A stretch of DNA of 22,491 nt from an uncultured Ectothiorhodospiraceae bacterium (GTDB taxonomy: Bacteria > Pseudomonadota > Gammaproteobacteria > UBA6429 > Thiohalophilaceae), in the NCBI GenBank assembly GCA_947259425.1, contig CAMYMO010000462.1, forward strand, positions 1 to 22,491, in the 5' to 3' direction. Below the pieces are notes generated by a model. That model saw only the letters and a list, made by a program, of their open reading frames with translations, did not search any database and had not been told where the DNA came from. This document shows, piece after piece, positions 14,145 to 22,186 of the stretch (positions are counted from its first letter, which is position 1; the number at the start of each line of letters is the position of its first letter). Both the position numbers and the translations under genes were made by a program.

Positions 14145-14828
14145 TTAGTTTGGGTAGTGCTGTTCGATGCTGTCATGCACGACGATGTCCATCCCTTTCG
14201 CATGCACCAGACCGCGTTCCTGCATGGTTTTTAGTACCCGTCCGACCGTTTCCCGTTTGCAACCGACGATGCGCGCGATTTCTTGTCGTGAAATATGAAG
14301 TTGCATGCCATCGGGGTGGGTCTTGGCATCCGGTTCAGAGCACAACTCAGAGAGGGTTCTTGCGATGCGTCCGGAGACATCCATGAAGGCCAGGCGAGTA
14401 ACACGACGACTGGTTTGTAACAAGCGGCGTGCGAGTTGTAAGCCAACCGCAGTTAGGATCTTGGAGTGTTCGTCTTTAAGGTCCGTTTCAAATAGTTGAT
14501 ATAACTTGCTGTATTCAATCTCGGCCAGGACACAGGCTGAACGAGCACGTATATTGGCGGTACGTTCATTCGTCCGATAGAACAGGCCCATCTCACCAAT
14601 GAAATCGCCGGTATTCAGGTAAGCTAGAATAATTTCATTGCCATCTTCATCACTATCGATGACGGAAGCCGACCCATCGACAAGATAATAAAGTCGGTCC
14701 GCCGCACCGCCGGCACGCATGATCAGGCCTTTTTTGGGAATCTTGCGCGTATCACAAAATGACAGAAAACGTTCAATCGCGTCCTGATTAATAACTACAA
14801 CTTCTTCGTGGTCTTGGGGTCGATACAT
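14145..14828 (-). CDS. crp: CRP/Vfr-family cAMP-responsive transcriptional regulator
   Basis: This 227-aa protein has an N-terminal cyclic-nucleotide domain and a C-terminal winged helix. The cAMP pocket is nearly intact: GDFIGEMGLF (Gly78, Glu79), Arg89 followed by Thr90 where E. coli CRP has Ser83, and Arg135, Thr139 and Ser140 matching CRP Arg123, Thr127 and Ser128. The recognition helix is RQEIARIVGCKRETVGRVLK, very close to CRP. The protein is longer than E. coli CRP (209 aa) by an N-terminal extension and a roughly five-residue insert near 114–121. Both also occur in Xanthomonas Clp, which answers c-di-GMP. It lies 94 bp after mak in the same direction. A TATAAC box sits six bases before the ATG and no Shine–Dalgarno is visible. 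Ligand identity needs testing; cAMP is likelier. Confidence 0.9.
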   Translation of the reverse strand: MYRPQDHEEVVVINQDAIERFLSFCDTRKIPKKGLIMRAGGAADRLYYLVDGSASVIDSDEDGNEIILAYLNTGDFIGEMGLFYRTNERTANIRARSACVLAEIEYSKLYQLFETDLKDEHSKILTAVGLQLARRLLQTSRRVTRLAFMDVSGRIARTLSELCSEPDAKTHPDGMQLHISRQEIARIVGCKRETVGRVLKTMQERGLVHAKGMDIVVHDSIEQHYPN

Positions 14829-14922
14829 TGTGTTATAGCTATCGGCTTGATCGACTAAGGCTTTAAGGAGATCACAAAATTAATAGTGGTTTAAGAATGG
14901 TCTGATAAGAAATTGGGCTAAT

Positions 14923-15822
14923 TTATTCCAGCGGCCATAACCAGGCCGCACCGCGCACACCACTGGAATCACCGTGTACCGGCGGAACCAAGCGCGTGGC
15001 GACATGATCGGAAAATACAAAATCCTCCCAGAGTTTGGGGACGTTTTGATACAGGCTTTGAATGTTAGATAAACCACCGCCGAGCACGATCACATCCGGA
15101 TCGATCACATTAATGATACTGGCCAGTGCGCGGGCCAACCGATGTTCATAGATTTGCATGGCCTGTTGCGCCAGTGCTTCACCTGCCTCCAGTGCCTGCA
15201 GAATATCCTGGGTATTTTTTGCCTGGCCGCCTGCCGCCTGATAATGGCGGGTAAAACCTGTGCCAGAGACAAAGGTTTCGATGCAACCGTGTTGGCCACA
15301 AAAGCAGGGCAGGCCCGGTCGCTCATCATCGGTTGGCCAGGGTAATGGGTTATGTCCCCATTCGCCACCGATCGCATTGGCACCGGTGACAATATGTTTG
15401 TTGATACAGATTCCGCCGCCGGTACCGGTGCCTATGATCACGCCAAATACCACCTCCGCTGTTTTTGCAGCACCGTCTGTCGCCTCAGAGACGGTAAAGC
15501 AATTCGCATCATTGGTGATGCGCACCGGACGGCTTAAGGTCTTGGCTAAATCTGCCTCGAGCGGCTCACCAATCAACCAGGTGGAGTTGGCGTTTTTAAC
15601 CAATTGGGTGTGAGGTGAGATGGCACCCGGGATACCAATGCCGACACTGCCGGATTGCGTGGTTTTCGTTTCGAGGTGATCGACCACCTCTTTTATTGCC
15701 AACAAAGTTGCTGGATAGTCATTACGCGGGGTGGCGATCCGGTAACGACACAGTTCATTACCATTTTCACCCAAGGCAATGCCTTCAATTTTGGTGCCGC
15801 CAAGATCAATACCGATACGCAT
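14923..15822 (-). CDS. mak: ROK-family fructokinase (Mak-like)
   Basis: This 299-aa sugar kinase closely follows E. coli Mak (YajF) along its length. It has MRIGIDLGGTKIEGIALG at the phosphate-binding start, VKNANSTWLIG, the catalytic Asp105 in TNDANCF, IIGTGTGGG, and EWGHNPLPW with His157. The zinc-binding CFCGQHGC follows (Cys173, 175 and 180), and the ending is HGDSSGVRGAAWLWP. It phosphorylates fructose or mannose to the 6-phosphate. It begins 2 bp after the cupin gene and is the last gene of the long operon that starts at rph. Other ROK sugars such as glucosamine or N-acetylglucosamine cannot be excluded, but Mak is the best match. Confidence 0.92.
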   Translation of the reverse strand: MRIGIDLGGTKIEGIALGENGNELCRYRIATPRNDYPATLLAIKEVVDHLETKTTQSGSVGIGIPGAISPHTQLVKNANSTWLIGEPLEADLAKTLSRPVRITNDANCFTVSEATDGAAKTAEVVFGVIIGTGTGGGICINKHIVTGANAIGGEWGHNPLPWPTDDERPGLPCFCGQHGCIETFVSGTGFTRHYQAAGGQAKNTQDILQALEAGEALAQQAMQIYEHRLARALASIINVIDPDVIVLGGGLSNIQSLYQNVPKLWEDFVFSDHVATRLVPPVHGDSSGVRGAAWLWPLE

Positions 15823-15824
15823 GA

Positions 15825-16181
15825 CTATAATAATTCCGTATCGTCATGTGAGTAGGCGGGTGCACAGCTGCATAAGATATGCAGGTTCTGCTCGCTGTTA
15901 TTTTCAATGCAATGGGCTGTACCGGGCAGTATCAGGATTGAATCACCAGTTTGTACGCTAAATTGTTTTTGCCCCAGTGTCATTAGTCCCTGACCTTGTC
16001 GAATAAAATAGATTTCTTCCGTTTTAAGGTGTTGATGTAATGCCGTGGTTTGACCTGGAAGCACAATTGCCTCCGCCAGAGATTGTTGGTGATTATGGTG
16101 TAGCGAAGGATGAATTAACTCCCGGATTAATGAGCCATCTTTGGTTTCATAGGCCGTAATATCGTCATAACGGGTATGCAT
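15825..16181 (-). CDS. Small cupin-fold protein
   Basis: This 118-aa single-domain cupin keeps both motifs. Motif 1 is GQTTALHQHLKTEEIYFIRQG with metal ligands His49, His51 and Glu56. Motif 2 is GDSILILPGTAHCIEN with His90. It resembles mannose-6-phosphate isomerase-type or general Cupin_2 proteins. Being 2 bp upstream of a fructose/mannose kinase gene makes a sugar-phosphate isomerase or sugar sensor plausible, but this is not proven. Its ATG overlaps the stop of the PrcB-like gene by one base (TAATG), implying translational coupling. Confidence 0.85.
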   Translation of the reverse strand: MHTRYDDITAYETKDGSLIRELIHPSLHHNHQQSLAEAIVLPGQTTALHQHLKTEEIYFIRQGQGLMTLGQKQFSVQTGDSILILPGTAHCIENNSEQNLHILCSCAPAYSHDDTELL

Positions 16182-16660
16182 TATTGTTCCTTGTCAGATT
16201 CTGACCGTGTGTAGTCAAAATAGATTGGCTTATTTGTTTTGCTGAGTTTAATCATAATATAAGGCTGGGTGATTTGCATGGTGCGCATGCTGCCGGGAGC
16301 GGGTCGTTGTATCGCAAATATAATTTGCGTATATTTTTCAGTGTTCACAACCTTATCGACTTGAATTGAATAGCCCCCGGTCGGTTGTTCACCCAGAAAA
16401 TTGGCGACCACCACGGTGCTATTAAAATTAATAACGGGCGTAGGGGTTTTTGCGCCACCGGTATGGATCGCCCAAAGTTGATTAAACTCGTTAGCATTTT
16501 CGATGATAAGCGCTTTTTGTAAGGTGAAACCACTTTGTTGCCCTTGTGAGAGTATTGTATAACTCGGATCAGCAACCGGAGCAGGTGGTGGAGTTGAACA
16601 GCTAATGACATTGACTAAAAGGCCAAGGCTGATAATGAACTGAGCATAGAAAAACTTCAA
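16181..16660 (-). CDS. PrcB-like lipoprotein
   Basis: This 159-aa protein starts with a signal peptide ending in the lipobox VIS-Cys21, so it is probably lipidated, then a Pro-rich linker (STPPPAPVADP). The C-terminal half has the PrcB_C signature (PF14343): STVVVANFLGEQPTGGYSIQ near residues 80–99 and a later RPAPGSMRTMQITQPYIMI. In Treponema denticola, PrcB is a lipoprotein subunit needed by the PrtP protease. Here a trypsin-like protease gene sits five genes upstream in the same operon. The start is TTG, overlapping the rof stop as TTGA; no other in-frame start would keep the signal peptide. Confidence 0.75.
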   Translation of the reverse strand: MKFFYAQFIISLGLLVNVISCSTPPPAPVADPSYTILSQGQQSGFTLQKALIIENANEFNQLWAIHTGGAKTPTPVINFNSTVVVANFLGEQPTGGYSIQVDKVVNTEKYTQIIFAIQRPAPGSMRTMQITQPYIMIKLSKTNKPIYFDYTRSESDKEQ

Positions 16661-16935
16661 ATTCGTATCGCCTCACTTACATCGCTATGCGAAATCTTAT
16701 CCAGGCGGATATAGTGGATCTCACCATCATTGCTTTGTCCGATTAAAAATTCCTGTTTGTCTCGAGTGATAAGATCTAATGGCATCAGTTTGCCAATGTG
16801 TTGTTGATCCAAGTCGTTTACCCAGGCAATCTGCAACATGACCTTGTGCATGATAGCAAGTTCGTATTCTGAATGCCGATCACAACTGATTGGCTGGTAG
16901 TGATCTTTTTCGGCTGATTTTTTCTTCTCAGTCAT
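16657..16935 (-). CDS. Rof-like Rho-binding antiterminator family protein
   Basis: This is a 92-aa protein. After a Lys-rich start of about 11 residues it aligns by eye with Rof (PF07073): YQPISCDRHSEYELAIMHK, then LDLITRDKQEFL and IHYIRLDKI. E. coli Rof (YaeO) binds Rho and inhibits termination. Two ATGs in tandem (16938 and 16935) follow GAGGAGGG; the second has better spacing and is used here. It overlaps the CPXCG gene end, and its own stop overlaps the PrcB-like TTG start, so expression is tightly coupled. Rho binding is assumed from the family. Confidence 0.8.
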   Translation of the reverse strand: MTEKKKSAEKDHYQPISCDRHSEYELAIMHKVMLQIAWVNDLDQQHIGKLMPLDLITRDKQEFLIGQSNDGEIHYIRLDKISHSDVSEAIRI

Positions 16936-17140
16936 CATCCCTCCTCAGATTAACCGTAGTATGATCAGTCAACGGATCTCGCTCAATCAAAAATGTAATT
17001 GGACGGCAGCAGACCTGGCAGTCTTCGATATATTGTTGTGCACCCATATTTTGATTTTGACTTAAATCAAGTGTTGTCGAAAAGGATTCGCCACAATAAG
17101 GGCAAACAGCCAGATAATCAGAGAGCAGCTTATCATTCAT
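16928..17140 (-). CDS. CPXCG motif-containing small zinc-ribbon-like protein
   Basis: This 70-aa protein has CPYC (Cys13, Cys16) and CQVCC (Cys41, Cys44, Cys45) around YIEDCQVCCRPI, the hallmark of the CPXCG family (PF14255). The cysteines probably bind one zinc ion. Function in the family is unknown. The ATG overlaps the hemW 3' end by 8 nt and the gene's stop overlaps the rof start region, so the three genes are translated as a chain. Confidence 0.9.
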   Translation of the reverse strand: MNDKLLSDYLAVCPYCGESFSTTLDLSQNQNMGAQQYIEDCQVCCRPITFLIERDPLTDHTTVNLRRDDD

Positions 17141-18302
17141 TTGCTTCGGGTAAAAATATCTCAGTCAGGTCATTTAAATATTGTAGACCCAATTCGGTCG
17201 GTTGAATTTCTTTTAGCCCCCAGTTTATCAGATCTTTTTGTTCTGCGAGTTGTAAACCTTTTTCTACTGATGATATAGGCAGACCACAATGTAACTGAAA
17301 AAGCTCAGTCTCAAAGCCATTAATCAACCGGAAGGCATTGAGTAAAAATTCAAAGACGGTTTCTTTATCGCTCAGCTGTTTGTTGCCGGATAAGCGTTGG
17401 GTTTGATTGGTCGCCGCTAAATACTCTCGCGGATTTTTAATCATCCAGCTGCGCTGAATATTTTGTTGGTCGCCGTGGGTAATCTTACCGTGCGCGCCTG
17501 CGCCTATTCCAAGATAATCACCAAATTGCCAGTAATTTAAATTATGCTGGCACTCATGCCCTGCCCTGGCAAATGCGGAGATTTCATAGCGTAGGTAATC
17601 ATGAGTGGCGAAGAGTTCACGGCAGGCCGCTTCAATATCAGCAAGTTGCTCATCATCTGGTAATAGTGGAGGTTGATGATGAAATAAGGTATTGGGTTCA
17701 ATGGTAAGTTGATAATGGGAAATGTGATTAGGATTTAAGGCAAGCGCACACTGTAAGTCACCCATTGCTTCACCGACACTCTGGCCGGGTAAACCGTACA
17801 TTAAATCAAGATTGATTCTGTTGAAGCCGGTTTTATTCGCAATTTCAATCGCTTTAATCGCCTCTCGAGCAGTATGAATTCGACCGAGTTGTTTTAGATG
17901 TTTGTTATTAAAGCTTTGTACCCCGATCGATATTCGGTTTATGCCGATAGAGTTAAATTCTTCAAAACGTGCTTGCTCGACAGTGCCGGGGTTTGCTTCC
18001 AGGGTAATTTCGGTCGTTGCTGGAAAATTAAGTCGAGCCCTGAGGCCGGAAAGTAGTCGGTCCATCGATTCCGGAGAAAATAGACTTGGCGTGCCTCCGC
18101 CAATGAATATACTTTGTATACGGCGTCCCCAAACACTGGCTAATTGTTGATCCAGATCTGCCAATAGTGCTTCGATGTATTGTTGTTCTGGCAATGAGTC
18201 CTTGAGTTCATGTGAGTTAAAATCACAATACGGGCATTTTTTTACACACCACGGGATGTGTATATAAAGGGATAAAGGTGGCAACTCTGTAAAGTGTTGC
18301 AT
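17133..18302 (-). CDS. hemW: Radical SAM heme chaperone HemW
   Basis: This 389-aa protein has the radical-SAM cluster motif CVKKCPYC (Cys19, Cys23, Cys26), followed by Asp-Phe rather than the extra Cys of HemN. It also has GGGTPS (68–73), EANPGT, SIGVQSFN and LDLMYGLPGQ. The HemW C-terminal part has HNLNYWQFGDYLGIGAGAHG. HemW proteins bind heme and deliver it to respiratory enzymes; older annotation as coproporphyrinogen oxidase is usually wrong. Gene order rph–rdgB–hemW is conserved in gammaproteobacteria, but here two extra genes lie between rdgB and hemW. It starts 4 bp after the FHA gene ends. Confidence 0.95.
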   Translation of the reverse strand: MQHFTELPPLSLYIHIPWCVKKCPYCDFNSHELKDSLPEQQYIEALLADLDQQLASVWGRRIQSIFIGGGTPSLFSPESMDRLLSGLRARLNFPATTEITLEANPGTVEQARFEEFNSIGINRISIGVQSFNNKHLKQLGRIHTAREAIKAIEIANKTGFNRINLDLMYGLPGQSVGEAMGDLQCALALNPNHISHYQLTIEPNTLFHHQPPLLPDDEQLADIEAACRELFATHDYLRYEISAFARAGHECQHNLNYWQFGDYLGIGAGAHGKITHGDQQNIQRSWMIKNPREYLAATNQTQRLSGNKQLSDKETVFEFLLNAFRLINGFETELFQLHCGLPISSVEKGLQLAEQKDLINWGLKEIQPTELGLQYLNDLTEIFLPEANE

Positions 18303-18306
18303 AGGA

Positions 18307-19296
18307 TTATTTTGCTACCGGTTTGTCTTCTTTTTTCTCTTCTTCGTGTTCAAATTCGGCCAGGCTTTTAGTATTGGCAAAAAAAGTGTCACTCGAGCTC
18401 GGTTCCATCACTACAAACGCCGGAGGTTTAATTAATCCTGAGTAATCAGGTTGTCCGGAGTATTGAGGTTGATTGACATAGGAGACCAGATAGGCGACAC
18501 CGACAATCAGGCTGGCGACGACAGTCGAGATTACTTTTGTTTTACGTTTACGAAAGTGAGTGCTCTGTCGTAAATGACCGTAAAATAATAATAAGGTGAA
18601 AGCCAGATCGGAAAATACGGTCAACACGGTTTGCAAACCGCTGATCGGAAAAATGAACTCAAGATACTCAAAGGTAAGTTCAATAAAGTAAAATCCGGAC
18701 AACAGTAAGCCAACATGGATGCCGTGATAGGCAAAATAAAATTTATGTGTAATTATTTTACTGATAACGGACCAGATAAATGTCCAGATTACGATCACTA
18801 TTAAAACCGGTAAAACCGAAGCAAGTAAGGTATTGAAATGCATTTCACGAATGGTCATAAAATACTGATTAGCCAACAGGATCCCTGCGGTTAAGATCCA
18901 GACAAACGGAAGGATCAGGCCATTGGTCATCACCAGGTGCCATTGACTGGGTCTGCCATGATCAAAAAAGGTTTCTTTGACTGAAAAATCTTCAGAGCGA
19001 AAACGCAAATCGGTATGACCAATACGAATTCGTTGATTATCCTGGATGGTTAATATGTCATGGCGAATAACCGGGTGGATAGTAAACAGACCATTGTCGC
19101 TATGTAAATCGGTCGCCATGATGTGGCCATCACCATCGACCATTAACTCGACGTGTTCTGGCGAGACATAGTTGTCATCTAAAATAATATCATTTTTATA
19201 CGAACGGCCAATCTTGATTGGAAATTGATTAACCTTATGTCGTTCTTTGACCTTGCCAAAGCGGTCCAGAACTTCGATGATTATGGGCGCTTCCAT
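18307..19296 (-). CDS. FHA-domain membrane protein with five predicted helices
   Basis: This is a 329-aa protein. Residues 1–100 form an FHA domain with IGRS (29–32), NDI, VSPEH (Ser45, His48) and DLHSDNG (Asn68), the residues that normally bind phosphothreonine. Five hydrophobic helices follow (about 125–146, 156–178, 188–208, 218–242 and 256–274), which would place the FHA domain in the cytoplasm and the acidic C-terminal tail (280–329) in the periplasm. The gene overlaps the protease gene by 16 nt and precedes hemW by 4 bp. A PP2C phosphatase gene lies upstream in the same direction. It probably couples Thr phosphorylation to an envelope response. The helical part resembles no family I know. 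Confidence 0.85.
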   Translation of the reverse strand: MEAPIIIEVLDRFGKVKERHKVNQFPIKIGRSYKNDIILDDNYVSPEHVELMVDGDGHIMATDLHSDNGLFTIHPVIRHDILTIQDNQRIRIGHTDLRFRSEDFSVKETFFDHGRPSQWHLVMTNGLILPFVWILTAGILLANQYFMTIREMHFNTLLASVLPVLIVIVIWTFIWSVISKIITHKFYFAYHGIHVGLLLSGFYFIELTFEYLEFIFPISGLQTVLTVFSDLAFTLLLFYGHLRQSTHFRKRKTKVISTVVASLIVGVAYLVSYVNQPQYSGQPDYSGLIKPPAFVVMEPSSSDTFFANTKSLAEFEHEEEKKEDKPVAK

Positions 19297-20570
19297 GCAA
19301 AGCTCCCTAAATAGTGTTTACTGAATTTCATCGCATTATCGTAACTCACCCCGGCTAATGCCAGCGTGCTTATTATTGCTTTATTGTCTTCGTTTAATGT
19401 CGCAAAGGTCAGCAGCATGTCATAGAGACCCGTGAATTTTTTATATTCTTTTAGACATAGAGCTGTCTTAAGCAGCATATCTTTTTGGGCTATATAATCA
19501 ACTTTGCAGTTATACTCGGTAAAGTTTTCTTCACCACTGGCAAGTGACGAGCTCGGATTGGAAAAATAGGTTTGAATGAGGTGTGCAAAGCGAAATTTAC
19601 CCAATTCGATATCTTCAAAATAGTGGTGATTGTAGCGAATGGTACCGGTACTTAAATAATTTATTAAATAGATATCATTTTTTGTTGCACAGTAACTATT
19701 CGATTTTCGGTAAGGCTCACTGTCTTGTTTTGAGTCTCCCCAACAATTTATATAACTCGCTATTTTTGCTGGTACCGTGTAATTACCCAGGGTTTTGGTT
19801 GGAAAGGGGGTATTGGATAATTCATCGAGGTAACGTGATTGATTTTCTAAAAGCTGTTGTTGAATTACTTTCATAAAATCTTTGGGTGTTTCTTTCTGAA
19901 CATCTTTTGCCAGCGCCGCCAGAAATTTTTGCGGGACCAAAAAACCGATACTATTTCCCGCGGTGGCCACATTAACTCCGATCACAGTGCCATCTTCAAT
20001 AATCGAAGGTCCACCGCTCATGCCCGAATTTAGTGCGCCAGATAATAATATCCGTTCGTGCATGGTATCTTTGGTCAAGCCATTATAGGTGCCTTCGACG
20101 ATGGTCATACCTAAATCCAGCGGGTTGCCTAAAGTGTAAATGCGCACGCCTTTATTTAACGTTTTATCGCTGATCTTTAAAAAGGGGGTATCGATCGCAT
20201 CCCCACTGAGTAGCGCCAGGTCGTGAATGACATCGATGTGAATTAAATCTGCGGCATGGATAACACCATCCTGCGTTATGTATTCAATACGGTACTGTTC
20301 GGGTTTAAAGACATGTTTGGAAATAACATGGTAGTTGGTGGCAATGGTGCCGTCTTTGTCGATGAAAAAACCACTGCCTATGGTTGATTTCGAATTAGTT
20401 GACTTGTCGATAATTCGAATTTGTAAAAGCCGATCCTGGTACTGTCCAAAGACCTCTTCCGTCGTAGCTTGGCTAAATGAGCTGAATGTGCTGACGAAAA
20501 ACAATAAGAATATTCCAGACAGATTAGCCAGGAAAAATTTTATTACTGTTGGTTTTTCTATTAGTCGCAT
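19281..20570 (-). CDS. Trypsin-like (HtrA/S1C-type) exported serine protease
   Basis: This 429-aa protein has an N-terminal signal peptide or anchor (about 10–34, possible cut after SSFSQA). The trypsin-fold domain has a full catalytic triad: His81 in GTIATNYHVIS, Asp117 in IDVIHDLALL and Ser185 in NSGMSGGPSI. No PDZ domain is visible. Instead, residues 230–429 form a separate C-terminal region with four Cys that could form disulfides in the periplasm, of no known family to me. It starts 2 bp after rdgB and overlaps the FHA gene by 16 nt, so the two are almost certainly coexpressed and probably act together. Confidence 0.88.
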   Translation of the reverse strand: MRLIEKPTVIKFFLANLSGIFLLFFVSTFSSFSQATTEEVFGQYQDRLLQIRIIDKSTNSKSTIGSGFFIDKDGTIATNYHVISKHVFKPEQYRIEYITQDGVIHAADLIHIDVIHDLALLSGDAIDTPFLKISDKTLNKGVRIYTLGNPLDLGMTIVEGTYNGLTKDTMHERILLSGALNSGMSGGPSIIEDGTVIGVNVATAGNSIGFLVPQKFLAALAKDVQKETPKDFMKVIQQQLLENQSRYLDELSNTPFPTKTLGNYTVPAKIASYINCWGDSKQDSEPYRKSNSYCATKNDIYLINYLSTGTIRYNHHYFEDIELGKFRFAHLIQTYFSNPSSSLASGEENFTEYNCKVDYIAQKDMLLKTALCLKEYKKFTGLYDMLLTFATLNEDNKAIISTLALAGVSYDNAMKFSKHYLGSFAWKRP

Positions 20571-20572
20571 AT

Positions 20573-21169
20573 TTATTTGTTTGACAGTTTTTTAAGTAAA
20601 CAACTCAATGCTTTGCCACGATGGCTTAAGGCATTCTTTTTATCCGCTGGTAATTCTGCTGATGTACATTGTTGCTCAGGAAGATAAAAAACCGGATCAT
20701 AACCAAAACCATTATCGCCTTTGGGGGTATCAATAATTTCACCTTCCCATGTTCCTTGGCAAATTAGCGGTGTTGGGTCAGACGGGTGCGCCATTAACAC
20801 CATTAAGCACTGAAAGCGTGCTGTGCGTGTCGGTTCGTTTAATGCCTGTAAATCACTAATGAGTTTCTGCAGATTCTCAGTGTCCGTGGCCCCGACGCCG
20901 GCAAAACGAGCTGAATAGATCCCAGGTGCACCCATTAAGGCATCCACTTCAATTCCTGAATCATCGGCGAGGGCAGGTAATTTACTGTACTCGGCAGCAT
21001 GACGAGCTTTGAGTATGGCATTTTCAACAAAGGTGAGACCGGTTTCTTCAACCTCTGGAATATTATAATCGGATTGCGGGACCACTTCGATATCCAGATC
21101 CGCAAGTAATTGGCCGATCTCGCGAACTTTTCCTGGATTGTTACTGGCTAGCACTATTTTTTTTATCAT
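20573..21169 (-). CDS. rdgB: dITP/XTP pyrophosphatase RdgB
   Basis: This 198-aa house-cleaning enzyme hydrolyses dITP, ITP and XTP. Motifs are LASNNPGKVREI at the start, PEVEETGLTFVENA with a metal-binding Glu, LADDSGIEVDAL (Asp69, Asp70), YSARFAG, GDNGFGYDPVF and ALSHRGKAL near the end. The start at 21169 (MIKKIVLASN) is chosen over an ATG 42 bp upstream because it matches the family N-terminus and lies 10 bp after the rph stop instead of inside it. Confidence 0.96.
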   Translation of the reverse strand: MIKKIVLASNNPGKVREIGQLLADLDIEVVPQSDYNIPEVEETGLTFVENAILKARHAAEYSKLPALADDSGIEVDALMGAPGIYSARFAGVGATDTENLQKLISDLQALNEPTRTARFQCLMVLMAHPSDPTPLICQGTWEGEIIDTPKGDNGFGYDPVFYLPEQQCTSAELPADKKNALSHRGKALSCLLKKLSNK

Positions 21170-21179
21170 GCTGGTGATT

Positions 21180-21911
21180 CTATGCCTGAAGTACTGATTT
21201 TTGTACTTCAATTAAATTACGAATGGCATCCTGTCCAAGCTTTAACATCGCCTGCAATTCTGAGTCTGCAAAAGCAACACCTTCGGCGGTGCCCTGTATT
21301 TCAATGAAGCCACCTTGATCATTCATCACAATGTTCATATCGGTTTCGCAGTTTGAATCTTCCGGGTAATCCAGATCTGAGATAGGCAGGCCCTGATAAA
21401 TCCCAACGGATATTGATGCGATATGCGATTGAATGGGATTATCGGTAATTAATTTTTTATCCAGTAAGTGTTGTATTGCATCGGCAAGGGCGACAAAGCC
21501 ACCGGTAATGGACGCGGTTCGTGTGCCACCATCGGCCTGGATGACATCGCAATCAACGGTAACGGTGTGCTCGCCTAATTTTTCCAGATCAACGGCTGCG
21601 CGCAATGAACGGCCAATAAGTCGTTGGATCTCCATGGTGCGACCACCCTGTTTGCCTCTCGCCGCTTCACGCCCCATGCGACTTCCGGTCGAACGCGGCA
21701 GCATTCCGTATTCTGCGGTCACCCAACCCTGACCACTGCCTTTTAAAAATCTAGGCACCTTGGATTCGACGGTGGCATTGCATAAGACTTTGGTATCGCC
21801 AAACTCAACCAGTACCGAGCCTTCTGCATGTTTGGTGTAATTGCGAGTAATCTTAACCGTACGGATTTCATCGGCAGCTCGTCCACTGGGGCGGGTAACG
21901 CTCGAACACAT
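21180..21911 (-). CDS. rph: Ribonuclease PH
   Basis: This 243-aa phosphorolytic 3'-to-5' exoribonuclease trims tRNA 3' ends. It shows RPSGRAADEIR at the N-terminus, GSVLVEFGDTKVLC, EYGMLPRST, RLIGRSLRAAVD, and ADGGTRTASITGGFVAL with the phosphate-binding GTR. The conserved end is GTAEGVAFADSEL. The length matches the family (238 in E. coli). The Shine–Dalgarno AGAAGG lies 7 nt before the ATG. It heads the rph–rdgB operon; a 275-bp gap separates it from the PP2C gene, and I could not identify a convincing promoter there. Confidence 0.97.
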   Translation of the reverse strand: MCSSVTRPSGRAADEIRTVKITRNYTKHAEGSVLVEFGDTKVLCNATVESKVPRFLKGSGQGWVTAEYGMLPRSTGSRMGREAARGKQGGRTMEIQRLIGRSLRAAVDLEKLGEHTVTVDCDVIQADGGTRTASITGGFVALADAIQHLLDKKLITDNPIQSHIASISVGIYQGLPISDLDYPEDSNCETDMNIVMNDQGGFIEIQGTAEGVAFADSELQAMLKLGQDAIRNLIEVQKSVLQA

Positions 21912-22186
21912 AGTTTAACCTTCTTTTATATAATGAGTGAGTTTCAACCTGTTTACACAGGATTCGGCTACAAAAGCTTATCATTGAGATATTTATGGAT
22001 CGAACCTACTTTGTCCAAACGCTTTTGCAGAAATTTAAAGTGTAACACTAGGATAACGAGACTTAAGCCAAGATACCAGATCATCTGGATCTCAAAAAGA
22101 TTGACAGGTGTGGATAAGAGTAAATCTACTTAGTTTTAATGTTTGTGTGAAATAAACCAAATTTTGTCGGTAAATCTTTAACAGGG

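Noticed and set aside
14850..14880. Possible CRP box (TGTGA half-site) upstream of the crp-like gene
   Set aside because: Only one half-site matches; the second half of the TGTGA-N6-TCACA palindrome is missing.
22076..22088. CCAGAT-C-ATCTGG palindrome upstream of rph
   Set aside because: It is short, with a single central base and no second site or promoter around it; chance is likely without conservation data.
21828..22133. 101-aa + strand frame covering the gap between rph and the PP2C gene
   Set aside because: It begins inside rph in antisense, has no recognisable domain and no convincing ribosome-binding site.
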